Of a DNA stretch of 9,385 bases, positions 1 to 7,631 are shown piece by piece. The position numbers and the translations under genes were made by a program. Every line of letters begins with the position of its first letter. The stretch's first letter is position 1. Below the pieces are notes generated by a model. It did no database searches, was not told the DNA's origin, and saw nothing but the letters and a program-made list of their open reading frames with translations. This DNA comes from CAWUEX02 sp038148375 (lineage in GTDB: Bacteria; Pseudomonadota; Alphaproteobacteria; Rhodospirillales; Rhodospirillaceae), in assembly GCA_038148375.1 (NCBI GenBank), contig JAYQVH010000059.1, positions 1-9,385 on the forward strand, given 5' to 3'.

Positions 1-1034
1 TCTGTAACTGGCGTGCGATAGATACGCCCCAGGGAGCCACTAATGAAGCTGGTATTGGTTGAAAACAAGGTGCGATAGTCCGCGTCCTTGTCGAGGAGGT
101 GGTGTTGAATCGTTAGGATGAGTTGCGTTCTAGCGTCTTCAATGGCCTCTGGATCGAATGCGGGGTAGATCAGGTTATCCTTCTCGAGGTGGTCGAATTC
201 CTCCAGATGGAACATATCCGTGAACAAAGCCGCCACGCCGTCACGAACCTTGGGCGACTGGAGCATGCGATCAATTTGCGCCTTGAGACCGCTGTCCGAG
301 TCCAGTTGCCCTGACGCGGCGGCGTCGAGGAGCACACCGTCGGGCGCTGTATTCCACAAGAAAAAGCTCAGGCGCGATGCTTTCGCATAGCCCGTTAGCT
401 GCACCTGATTTTCAGCGTCTCCTGAACTTTCCACGTGGTCAACAATGAACAGGAAATTCGGATTGACCAGAAGAGACGTCAGTCCGAAAGCCAAACCATC
501 ATAAAAATTTCCGAGCCGGTCACTCGCGACGCTCGCGAGCGTCAAGGCATCGTCTAGCTCTTGCTCCGAAAGCGGGCGGCGGAACAGAAAACGGCCAACG
601 GGCTCCAAGAATGCCCGCGCGCAAGACGTATCGGAACGGTCAAGTTCGGCGGGTTCGCAAGGAATATAAAGAGACCGGTTGTCATTACTCACGATCTGGT
701 CGGAGATCGCCCTCGCCAGTTTCTCATGCTTGTCGAAGCTGGAGGCCGAGATCGTCGCGTTGCCTGCCCCGATGGCGATAAGTCCGTCTTGCCTCAAGAT
801 CGGATCAAAGCGGCCCGCGATGACGATATGGTCGCCAAACAGGTCTGAAATGACATTGCGGTATTGTTCCTCGGTCAGGCGACGCAGTGACGGTTCGCCC
901 CCTGAAATGACCGGCTCTGGATCTTCACATGCGGAAAGGACCGCAAAGCAAACGCAAACCTTAATAAGCCGGGAAACGCTAGCCACGGTTCGACTGACAG
1001 AACTAAGCAGCAATGAGGATCTCGATTTGCTCAT
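1..1034 (-). CDS. DUF1587/DUF1595/DUF1592-type lipoprotein, 3' end outside window
   Basis: The first 344 codons are visible; the gene continues past the left edge. Residues 26-36 form a hydrophobic stretch ending in the lipobox LSAC (Cys36), so this is a predicted lipoprotein. Residues 51-68 (RRLTEEQYRNVISDLFG) match the N-terminal DUF1587 pattern. Cys126 and Cys138 followed by RFLFRRPLSEQEL (148-160) match DUF1595, and ASRLSFFLWNTAPDGVLLDAA (219-239) matches DUF1592. The DUF1588 and DUF1585 parts that normally follow would lie off the window. The family was first noticed in planctomycetes, often fused to cytochrome c, and its biochemical role is unknown. No CxxCH is present in the visible part; haem in this operon is supplied by the PQQ dehydrogenase. 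The ATG overlaps the upstream stop as ATGA and has GGGGAG five bases upstream. Family assignment is firm, function open. Confidence 0.85.
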   Translation of the reverse strand, partial: MSKSRSSLLLSSVSRTVASVSRLIKVCVCFAVLSACEDPEPVISGGEPSLRRLTEEQYRNVISDLFGDHIVIAGRFDPILRQDGLIAIGAGNATISASSFDKHEKLARAISDQIVSNDNRSLYIPCEPAELDRSDTSCARAFLEPVGRFLFRRPLSEQELDDALTLASVASDRLGNFYDGLAFGLTSLLVNPNFLFIVDHVESSGDAENQVQLTGYAKASRLSFFLWNTAPDGVLLDAAASGQLDSDSGLKAQIDRMLQSPKVRDGVAALFTDMFHLEEFDHLEKDNLIYPAFDPEAIEDARTQLILTIQHHLLDKDADYRTLFSTNTSFISGSLGRIYRTPVT

Positions 1035-2200
1035 TTAAGCTCCCCGACGATATTCTCCGCCAGCTTCCGCGTATCACTGTTTTCGTCGCTTTCAATGATA
1101 AATCCGGCTACCGCATCAAACGTAAAAGCGGAAGATAAAGCGGTGCACGCGCCGGTCTCGGGATCCGGATACCCATCGGCAAGCTCGTGCGCGGCGACAT
1201 ACATGGCCGGGCAACTATATTGACCAACCGGAACGTTGTGCTGAACTTTCTGAATATGGTCCCAGAAGCTTGAGACGGGGTGATAGCCCGCCCAAAGGCC
1301 TTCAGCACGCGCCCCGTCTTCATTGATCTCCATCTCTATACGGAAATCTTTAAAGACCATGTCCGTTATGCCGTCGTTCCCGTATATCGGCAACGTCACG
1401 TCTCCAGGTTCGGTGGTCAGCACGCCATCGGTAATTTTTCCCGAAACCGTGTCACCGTATAATCCGCCCGCCGTCTTATAGCTGCCATAGGGGACAATCT
1501 TCCCAGCGGTATCAAAGTCGAGCGCAGATTCGGACAGGTAGAAAGAAACCTCGACATCGCTGTCATTCCGCGGGTCTTCAACGTTCTTCACGTCGATAAG
1601 AATGATCCCCTTGCTCTCGTCTTGACGCTCACGGTTGGCGTGGTGCTCCAGGTACCCCTCCGACCGGTACCCGTATACGCAACCCATTAGCCGGTAGAGC
1701 TGGTTATCCACCCCCTTTACGGACCCGTCAGGCGTAACAAAATTGCCATGCTCGCAGGTGTTTGGGGTCGCCGAACCATCTGTATTGCCATCAAGGTTCA
1801 TGCCATAGGAATACCGGCCGTGAACCGTCCGCATCGGCGGGTCGATCACTGATTCGGGATGCCAACATACATCCTGACCTTCGGAATTCCGCAGGTATTG
1901 ATTTGGACGGCGAGGCAGGTCTAGCACCTGCAGCGTCCCGCCCTCGGTCTGCGCCTCTTTCTCCTCAGGTGAAAGGCTGTTGAACCAGATCTCATCGTTG
2001 CCGATCACGATCCCTTCCGGACACTCTTCCATATACTCTGTGTCATAGATGGCCGTGTACCAAGACTCGACGACGAAACCGAGCTTGTTCATTTCCGCAG
2101 CGTTGGCACCGCCCGCGATGGAGAGAACCGACAAAGCCGCTGCTGCACAAAGGGACCATTTAAGAGATTTTCCCTGAGCGTTTTGAATACGATATTTCAT
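1031..2200 (-). CDS. Exported protein of unknown family, six mature-part cysteines
   Basis: 389 residues; I do not recognise a named family. A Sec signal peptide is clear: basic N-terminus, hydrophobic core at 17-30, and an ANA/A cleavage site near 34-35. The mature part is acidic and has six cysteines (60, 112, 149, 174, 330, 352), an even number suited to three disulfides in the periplasm. A striking central segment at 140-180 reads like a family signature: Cys149-x-His, then TPDG (156-159), GVDNQLYR (163-170) and MGCVYGYR (172-179). Residues 200-300 look beta-rich. There is no transmembrane helix after the signal and no haem motif. The gene sits between the CHRD and DUF1592 genes with ATGA overlaps on both sides, and AGAGGTG precedes its ATG, so it is probably a partner of those proteins. 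It could be a binding or structural component of an extracytoplasmic complex; no catalytic role can be assigned. Confidence 0.85.
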   Translation of the reverse strand: MKYRIQNAQGKSLKWSLCAAAALSVLSIAGGANAAEMNKLGFVVESWYTAIYDTEYMEECPEGIVIGNDEIWFNSLSPEEKEAQTEGGTLQVLDLPRRPNQYLRNSEGQDVCWHPESVIDPPMRTVHGRYSYGMNLDGNTDGSATPNTCEHGNFVTPDGSVKGVDNQLYRLMGCVYGYRSEGYLEHHANRERQDESKGIILIDVKNVEDPRNDSDVEVSFYLSESALDFDTAGKIVPYGSYKTAGGLYGDTVSGKITDGVLTTEPGDVTLPIYGNDGITDMVFKDFRIEMEINEDGARAEGLWAGYHPVSSFWDHIQKVQHNVPVGQYSCPAMYVAAHELADGYPDPETGACTALSSAFTFDAVAGFIIESDENSDTRKLAENIVGELK

Positions 2201-2724
2201 TCTATTTCACCTCTTCCCCAGGCGCGCGATTTTTCCAAGTAGTCTGGCGGCGGAACGACATCCACCTTTCCGCGCAGCTCGCCATCCGGATATTTCTCGG
2301 TCTTAAGCAGAACGTAACTCCAGCCCAGCAGCATGTACTGAGCGTAGGCGTCAGGAATCGTTACCGTGCCTTTGATTGGGCTGCGCAAGCCATTGACACC
2401 CAGGTCGACAATTTCCACGGCATTGGTACCCGGCTGCGCCGGTCCATGCAGATGAATGCCGACAGGCGGTGACGTTAAATCCGCGTATTCGATCTCCCAG
2501 GTCATCTCCAACGTCTCGATATCGAACGAGAGCCTTGCCGTCCCCCGGCCGTCACTTTTGGTAAAGGTCGTCTGGTTGGCCGCTGAAATTTCGGCGTCAA
2601 AGTTACGGACACCTCCCCAGGGGTCGTCTTCGGGTGCTGCCGAAGCGACCTTGAACGACCCCACAACGGCGATCACCGACACCGCAATGTTGAAAACGAC
2701 TTTATTGGCTTTTTTCGCGGTCAT
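2197..2724 (-). CDS. Secreted CHRD-domain protein
   Basis: 175 residues from the ATG at 2724. A GTG immediately upstream at 2727 would give 176, but the ATG forms the usual TGATG overlap with the stop of the PQQ dehydrogenase gene and is preferred. Residues 1-30 are a Sec signal with cleavage near VASA/A. Residues about 40-154 form one CHRD domain: GVRNFDAEISAAN at the start, the HLHGPA motif with His91 and His93, DLGVNGLRSPIKGTV in the middle, LLGWSYVLLKTEKYPDGELRG at the end. CHRD domains occur in animal chordin and in many bacterial exported proteins; in bacteria their function is not established, though they are often assumed to be scaffolds or binding modules. The protein is a single domain with a short C-terminal tail, no membrane anchor and no cysteine. 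Its 3' end overlaps the next start as ATGA. A periplasmic partner of the dehydrogenase is a reasonable inference. Confidence 0.9.
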   Translation of the reverse strand: MTAKKANKVVFNIAVSVIAVVGSFKVASAAPEDDPWGGVRNFDAEISAANQTTFTKSDGRGTARLSFDIETLEMTWEIEYADLTSPPVGIHLHGPAQPGTNAVEIVDLGVNGLRSPIKGTVTIPDAYAQYMLLGWSYVLLKTEKYPDGELRGKVDVVPPPDYLEKSRAWGRGEIE

Positions 2725-4832
2725 CACTGAACAGGTGCTCCGCTCTGCCCCAGGGCACGCGCGCCCGGCTTTTGCGCTTCCAGGATAACATACTGACGAA
2801 GGGCCTCGGAAAGCTCAGCGTCCAGAACGTCACTAAATGAAACCATGCCGACCCCCTGGAGAACGCCTTCCAGAACGACCTCATCCCACAGGCCATTGTC
2901 CAAGTAGTCCGAGAATCTCAGGTCCGGCTGGATGCGGTTACCTCTGGCTTCACGCCCATGGCATCCGAAACAGAATCTGTGGAAGACGGAGCGACCAAGC
3001 GCCGCGGACTCAACGTCGACTTTCTCTATGGGAGCAGCACGGAGTTCTGGCGGCGTGTATTCGTACGGCGGAAGCGATGCGGTTCCGCCGAGCTTGAACG
3101 CCACGACACGATTGGCATGAGGTACATTCGCTGGATAGGGAACAGCGCCTTTTTGCATTGTCGCCGCACCTCTTCCTAGCGCGATAGCGACAATTTGCTC
3201 GCCGTCAACGGCGTAAGTCACCGGGCCGGCAACGCCGCTGTTCTGCACCGCAGATGACCAAACTTTCTCACCGGTTGCAGCATTGTAAGCAGAGAATTCA
3301 CCCGTCACTTCGCCGCGGAAGACCAGGCCGCCAGCCGTTGCCAACAAACCACCCCCGCTGCCGTCAGCCCGCCACGCTTCTTCCTGAGTGACCGGATCCC
3401 AGGCAAGGAGATAACTCGTAGACCTTTGCTCTTCTCCGATAGTGGAAAAATCCATCGGGATACTGAGGTCATAGGCCAAATTCCAGTATCCGTCCGCAAA
3501 CTCGAAATTTGGATCATTCTGCCAGAAGAAGCGGCTATCGAGCGTCGGCACATAAACAAGCCCGGTGTCCGGGCTGTACGCCATCGGATTCCAGTTATGC
3601 GCGCCGGAGGGGCCGGGCTGAACGAAAACACGCTCATTTCCTGTTGGGCGCGTTGCCGGATTCTCAATCGGGCGTCCTGAAACCGGATCAAAGCCGGTTG
3701 CCCAGTTCACCTGCGAAAACGGCGCGCCGGAAATGAATTCACCGTTCGTGCGATCCAAGACGTAAAAGATCCCGTTCTTCGGCGCCTGCATCAAAACTTT
3801 GCGGGTCTCACCGCGAATTTCGAGTTCCGCAAGCATGATCGGCTGCGTCGCGGTGTAGTCCCACGTCTCGGCGGGCGTGGTCTGGTAGTGCCAGACGTAT
3901 TCACCTGTGTCCGCATTCAGCGCCACGATGGAGGATAAATACAGATTATCGCCACCTTCCGGCGACCGAACTGCGTGATTCCACGGCGTGCCGTTACCAG
4001 TGCCGATATATACAAGGTTGAGGTCGGGGTCGTAGACGATCGCATCCCAGACCGTGCCGCCACCGCCGAATTTCCACCATTCGCCGGTCCAGGTTTCAGC
4101 AGCTCTCTCCATCGCCTCATCTTCGAAGCCGAGCGACGGATCACCCGGGATCGTATAGAAGCGCCATGCCATTTCGCCGTCGGCAATCTTGTACGCAGAC
4201 ACATAGCCGCGAACGCCATACTCGGCGCCGGCATTGCCGATAACGACCGTATCTTTGACGATCCGCGGTGCGCCTGTGATCGTGAACGGTTTCTCGGAAT
4301 CGGTTGTTACCACTTCCCATTCAACAGCACCGGTCTTTGCGTTCAACGCAATGAGCCGACCGTCGAGGGACCCAACAAACACTTTTCCGTCGGCCAATGC
4401 CACGCCGCGATTGACCGGCTGACAACAGGCCCGCACCAAGGTTTCCGGCGGCACTTCCGGGTCATGAATCCAGAGTTCGGCACCGGTTTGCGAGTCCAGG
4501 GCGTACACAATACCCATTGCTCCGGTGACAAACATTTGGCCGTTAGCGACGATTGGCGTGGCCTCTACGACATTGTGGTCCCGGAGGTCGTAGTACCACG
4601 CAAGGCTAAGGTTATTGATATTTGAAAGATTAATTTCATCGAGCGGGCTGAAGCGTTGCTCGGAATTTGTCCGGCCATGAGCGAGCCATTCTTGCGTCTC
4701 GCCCTGGGCGTCAACATAAGGCTCCGGAGGCGCGTCCGATGAGTCGGTACAAGCCGATAAAATTGTTATGCAGATAAAAGAACTGGCAAGAACGAGGTTA
4801 GCGACCGAAGGTCTTGTGACGTTTGACATCAT
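2724..4832 (-). CDS. PQQ-dependent quinohaemoprotein alcohol dehydrogenase, lipoprotein
   Basis: 702 residues, the usual size for a type II quinohaemoprotein alcohol dehydrogenase, which oxidises alcohols in the periplasm with PQQ and passes electrons to a fused cytochrome c. Visible are a lipobox LSAC ending at Cys28, the entry motif GRTNSEQRFSPLDEIN (53-68), Glu90, the vicinal Cys136-Cys137 pair of this enzyme class, and likely Ca ligands Glu204, Asn280 (IGTGNGTPW) and the catalytic Asp325 in TWDYTATQ. Tryptophan-docking repeats continue to about 580. The C-terminal haem domain has CFGCH (621-625) and a likely Met663 ligand in GMVSF. Position 327 is Thr, not the extra Asp of lanthanide enzymes, so calcium is expected. 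Lipid anchoring is unusual, since most relatives are soluble. The start is ATGATG; the second ATG (4829) has better spacing from GAGAG. It is the first gene of the operon. Substrate is unknown. Confidence 0.95.
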   Translation of the reverse strand: MMSNVTRPSVANLVLASSFICITILSACTDSSDAPPEPYVDAQGETQEWLAHGRTNSEQRFSPLDEINLSNINNLSLAWYYDLRDHNVVEATPIVANGQMFVTGAMGIVYALDSQTGAELWIHDPEVPPETLVRACCQPVNRGVALADGKVFVGSLDGRLIALNAKTGAVEWEVVTTDSEKPFTITGAPRIVKDTVVIGNAGAEYGVRGYVSAYKIADGEMAWRFYTIPGDPSLGFEDEAMERAAETWTGEWWKFGGGGTVWDAIVYDPDLNLVYIGTGNGTPWNHAVRSPEGGDNLYLSSIVALNADTGEYVWHYQTTPAETWDYTATQPIMLAELEIRGETRKVLMQAPKNGIFYVLDRTNGEFISGAPFSQVNWATGFDPVSGRPIENPATRPTGNERVFVQPGPSGAHNWNPMAYSPDTGLVYVPTLDSRFFWQNDPNFEFADGYWNLAYDLSIPMDFSTIGEEQRSTSYLLAWDPVTQEEAWRADGSGGGLLATAGGLVFRGEVTGEFSAYNAATGEKVWSSAVQNSGVAGPVTYAVDGEQIVAIALGRGAATMQKGAVPYPANVPHANRVVAFKLGGTASLPPYEYTPPELRAAPIEKVDVESAALGRSVFHRFCFGCHGREARGNRIQPDLRFSDYLDNGLWDEVVLEGVLQGVGMVSFSDVLDAELSEALRQYVILEAQKPGARALGQSGAPVQ

Positions 4833-4866
4833 GTTCTCTCAGTCGCGAAGCACCTTTTCTTGCTCA

Positions 4867-4887
4867 TAAAAAATGCGCGTATCGCAT
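4867..4887 (-). terminator. Short second stem-loop with T-tract, possible tandem terminator
   Basis: On the minus strand ATGCG, a five-base loop and CGCAT form a small stem that runs directly into six T residues. It lies just past the strong hairpin that ends the TonB receptor transcript and about 40 bases before the PQQ dehydrogenase start. It may be a back-up terminator, or a stem in the dehydrogenase 5' leader. The stem is only five base pairs, so it is weak by itself. I see no convincing sigma-70 promoter for the dehydrogenase operon in the 66 bases between the main terminator and the start codon. Confidence 0.35.
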
Positions 4888-4889
4888 CT

Positions 4890-4946
4890 AAAAAATTTGA
4901 TTCTCATCCCGCCGCGGAGGATCGATTCAGCGACGGGATGAGAATC
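4890..4946 (-). terminator. Intrinsic terminator of the TonB-dependent receptor gene
   Basis: A perfect 13-bp inverted repeat (GATTCTCATCCCG at 4899-4911 with its complement at 4934-4946) encloses a 22-base loop. On the minus strand it is followed by AAA and then six T residues (4895-4890). It begins 26 bases after the TAA of the receptor gene. The orientation of the T-tract fits termination of minus-strand transcription and isolates the downstream PQQ dehydrogenase operon. Confidence 0.85.
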
Positions 4947-4971
4947 CGAGTTAGGGAGGAGAGATTAACTC

Positions 4972-7299
4972 TTAGAAGTCGTAGTTAACCCTCAAGCCGT
5001 AAGTTGTCTTTTTCGGCAGACCGATGTTGAGCGCGGTCGGCGTGAAGGTTTCATAATCGAAAGCGTCGAATGCCTGGTCGGGCGTTTCATCGCCAAGGAT
5101 GTTTTTACCCCACAGTTCGATGCGCATGTTCTCCATCTCAAGGCCGATGCGGGCATTGAGAAGGTACTGCGAACCGGTCTTGGCCAGGTTGGCGTTCGTG
5201 ACGTACTTGCTGCCGATGTAGACCATGTCAGCTCCGGCGTACCAATCCATGTCGCTGTTGAAGGCGCTGGTGTAGGTGCCGCTGATGAAGCCCTGAGTCT
5301 TCGGTGCGTTCTGCAAGCGGTTGCCCAGCACATTCGGGTCGCCGCCAGTGAAGATGCGAATACCAAGGTCATCACCGCGCTTGATACTCGTATCGTTGAT
5401 CGAGTAAGCGGCCGCCACGTTGAATTCGTCGGTCAGCTGATAGTTGATGTCGAATTCAATGCCCTTGAGACCAATCTTACCGGTGTTGGTCAACACGGTC
5501 CCGATGAATAGGGACGGCTGCAGCAGCGTGATATTTTGGGCCACCTGCTGGTTGGTGATCGCGCCGGTGTAGCCGGTCAACGTGAAGTTACCACGCCCTT
5601 CGGCAAACCGGTGCTTGATGCCGATGTCATAGGAGTCGAGCTTTTCCTGGTCGACCTCAAGCATCGCCCCGGTCGCCGCCGCAACCGCGTCCGCCACTCC
5701 TGGCGCCAAAGCACCCGGGGAGAGGTTGGAGTTGAACGCACCCGGACGGGAACCACGTGCCCACAAGGCAAACAATGTGGTGTCATCGCTGGGCTTATAC
5801 TTCAACGACACACGCGGGGTGAACTCTTTCCAGGTGCCCTTTAACGGTGTACCCGGCGCCGGCGTCCAGAACCTCGGCGTATCCTTGATCTTGTCAGACT
5901 GATAGCGCGCTTCAAGACCCAGTTCCAGGTTGTCCTGGATATCGTAGTAGATGCTGCCAAAACCGGACCAGGTGTTGGTCTGGCGGCGGGCACCGGGCAG
6001 ATTCAACGGTGCGCCGAGAGACACATCACCGCGAACAGAGCCGACAGTGGAGAAGTACAGGTAGTTACCGCCGATGCTCCAACGCAGACGCTGGTCACTC
6101 GCAGAGGAAATACGAACTTCCTGCGAGAAGTCGTTCGCTTTGCCTTCAAGGCTATACAGCCAGAACTGATCCGGACGTACACCCGGGATCACGCCGAAGA
6201 ACGGGTTCGGGGCATCCGACGACCATTCCTGCTGAATGTTGCCGTCCTTGTTGGTATCGTACCCGGTCAACGTCTGGAATTCGATGCCGTTGTCGAACGT
6301 GTAGTTGACCTTCAGACTGGCGTGCAGGTTTTCGCTCTTCAACCCCGGCTTGTCATTGAAGTTCGGGAATTGGAGGATCGGTAGAGTATTGTCCAACCAG
6401 CGCTGATCGACAAACCGTGCATGCGAATCGTTGTCGCTGGCTTCCGGAATAACACCGCAGAACCAATCGGGGATTCCGTCGCCAGTAGTGTCGCAGGTGT
6501 GGTCTCTTTTAATAAAGCGGACGTGGGCGCCGGGATCATCTCGATACTTGAACAGGTTCAAACTTGCCCGAACTGTGAGTTGCTCGGACGGGGTTAACTT
6601 GAGCGTTCCCCACAAGCTTGTCGTGGTTTGGCCACCGAGCGGCTGACTGGTCGCGGAGCTTTGATATTGCGCGCCTTCGTTGCGAGCCTCACCGCTCAGG
6701 CGGAAAGACACCTTGTCTTCAATGATCGGCCCTTCTACGGAGAGACCGAGCTGGGTGGAATCGTAGTTGGCGTATTCAGCGACCAAGCGGCTGGACCATT
6801 CGTTGCCGGGATCGCGGGTTACGACACTGATCGCGCCCGTGAAGGTATTGCGGCCGAAGGTCGCGGTCTGCGGACCCTTCAGAACTTCGATGCGTTCGAT
6901 ATCCAGGGTACCAGGCGTGTTACCGCTGTAGACCGGTATTCCATCGACGAACATGACGGCCGCACTGGCCGAGTTGGAAAAGTTGTTGACCGAGAGGCCG
7001 CGAACAACGAACTGGCTGCTGCCGCGGTCCTGACGGCCCGTGCCGCCGAAGTCGGTGTAGAACATGCCCGGCGTCATGCGGGACATTTCTTCCATGCTCT
7101 GCAGGTTGAACTTTTCAAGCTGAGCGGCACTCAGCGCCGTGATCGACAACGGCACGTCGAGCAACGTTTCGTCACGCTTACGCGCGGTCACCGTAATTTC
7201 TTCCAAGGCCAAGCTTTGCGCGGAAACTTCGGACGCAAAAGCCGATAGGGCGATGGCGCTCGTAAGTGTTACGAGCTTCCTATACTTAAGATTGTTCAC
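4972..7299 (-). CDS. TonB-dependent outer-membrane receptor
   Basis: 775 residues, normal for the family. It is predicted to move a substrate across the outer membrane using energy delivered by TonB-ExbBD. The signal peptide is cleaved near VSA/Q (27-28). A TonB box with EEITVTAR (33-40) follows directly, so there is no N-terminal signalling domain. The plug spans about 45-163, with DVPLSITALSAAQL, FVVRGLSV, FVDGIPVY and IERIEVLKGPQTATFGRNTFTGAISVVTRDP as its conserved stretches. The rest is a 22-strand-type barrel ending in the aromatic Phe typical of outer-membrane proteins. Two acidic loops look like calcium sites: DTTGDGIPD at 270-278, bracketed by Cys269 and Cys281, and DTNKDGNI at 348-355. 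The start is GTG with GGAGG five bases before it, followed by a good signal peptide. It has its own terminator, so it is a separate unit. The substrate cannot be read from sequence. Confidence 0.95.
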   Translation of the reverse strand: MNNLKYRKLVTLTSAIALSAFASEVSAQSLALEEITVTARKRDETLLDVPLSITALSAAQLEKFNLQSMEEMSRMTPGMFYTDFGGTGRQDRGSSQFVVRGLSVNNFSNSASAAVMFVDGIPVYSGNTPGTLDIERIEVLKGPQTATFGRNTFTGAISVVTRDPGNEWSSRLVAEYANYDSTQLGLSVEGPIIEDKVSFRLSGEARNEGAQYQSSATSQPLGGQTTTSLWGTLKLTPSEQLTVRASLNLFKYRDDPGAHVRFIKRDHTCDTTGDGIPDWFCGVIPEASDNDSHARFVDQRWLDNTLPILQFPNFNDKPGLKSENLHASLKVNYTFDNGIEFQTLTGYDTNKDGNIQQEWSSDAPNPFFGVIPGVRPDQFWLYSLEGKANDFSQEVRISSASDQRLRWSIGGNYLYFSTVGSVRGDVSLGAPLNLPGARRQTNTWSGFGSIYYDIQDNLELGLEARYQSDKIKDTPRFWTPAPGTPLKGTWKEFTPRVSLKYKPSDDTTLFALWARGSRPGAFNSNLSPGALAPGVADAVAAATGAMLEVDQEKLDSYDIGIKHRFAEGRGNFTLTGYTGAITNQQVAQNITLLQPSLFIGTVLTNTGKIGLKGIEFDINYQLTDEFNVAAAYSINDTSIKRGDDLGIRIFTGGDPNVLGNRLQNAPKTQGFISGTYTSAFNSDMDWYAGADMVYIGSKYVTNANLAKTGSQYLLNARIGLEMENMRIELWGKNILGDETPDQAFDAFDYETFTPTALNIGLPKKTTYGLRVNYDF

Positions 7300-7313
7300 G
7301 GACCCCTCCCTAG
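7300..7313 (-). promoter_or_regulatory. Shine-Dalgarno fixing the GTG start of the receptor
   Basis: Read on the minus strand, GGGAGG is followed by GGTCC and then the GTG start. This strong site supports the GTG at 7299 as the true start. The signal peptide that begins there is complete, and I found no better-placed ATG. Confidence 0.75.
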
Positions 7314-7329
7314 GTAGTCGCTGACGTCA

Positions 7330-7396
7330 TTGGTGTTTGATCCCTTTTGGGAGTTGGCAATATCAGCTATGGGTCACCAATGTGTCTAATCACCAA
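7330..7396 (-). promoter_or_regulatory. Repeated TTGGTGA elements upstream of the receptor, possible operator
   Basis: The minus strand carries TTGGTGA twice, at 7390-7396 and 7374-7380, sixteen bases apart. An inverted partial copy (TTGGTG on the plus strand) lies at 7330-7335. All are within 100 bases upstream of the receptor GTG. Such spaced repeats can be regulator half-sites, but seven-base repeats can also arise by chance, and no known regulator consensus was recognised. Confidence 0.3.
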
Positions 7397-7566
7397 ACGC
7401 ACTGCAGCTATAACAATTATTCATGCACCGCCATCGGATTTATATGGACAAATATCACGGTGGAGTTTGCCGCTCGCGGCGCACCAGGTCGCAAGGCCCA
7501 GGGGCGCTTGCCTTTCGAGACGCGCCGACAACGGTGCTTCTAAACAGAATACCTGTAGATTGAGCA

Positions 7567-7584
7567 GCACGTGCCGGCACGTGC
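7567..7584. repeat. Perfect 18-bp palindrome made of two GCACGTGC units
   Basis: GCACGTGC, CG, GCACGTGC reads the same on both strands over all 18 bases, and each 8-base half is itself a palindrome, so it is both a tandem and an inverted repeat. It lies 268 bases upstream of the receptor start and 149 bases past the stop of the membrane-protein gene. A third GCACGTGC stands directly before the GMC start codon (8605-8612). A dimeric regulator site is a plausible role; a cruciform or RNA hairpin is the alternative. Confidence 0.5.
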
Positions 7585-7631
7585 CTGTGGCCGAGATGCA
7601 TCACCTCACAAACAAATGCGATAGCGTTCAG

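Noticed and set aside
561..1038. Overlapping plus-strand reading frames opposite the left-hand gene
   Set aside because: The minus strand here encodes a recognisable DUF1592-type lipoprotein with a lipobox and good ribosome site; the plus frames show no domain and no start signal.
1108..1323. Minus-strand frame of 71 codons inside the unknown exported protein
   Set aside because: Alternative frame within a gene that has a full signal peptide and coupled start and stop; composition rich in Arg and Pro typical of a shadow frame.
3975..4625. Plus-strand open frame of 216 codons
   Set aside because: It is antisense to the PQQ dehydrogenase core, whose minus-strand motifs are unambiguous; the plus translation has no recognisable features.
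6628..7248. Plus-strand open frame of 206 codons
   Set aside because: It lies opposite the plug domain of the TonB receptor and is explained by codon bias of the real gene.
7322..7329. TGACGTCA palindrome before the receptor start
   Set aside because: An isolated 8-base palindrome without a second copy or a known bacterial regulator match; too little to call an operator.
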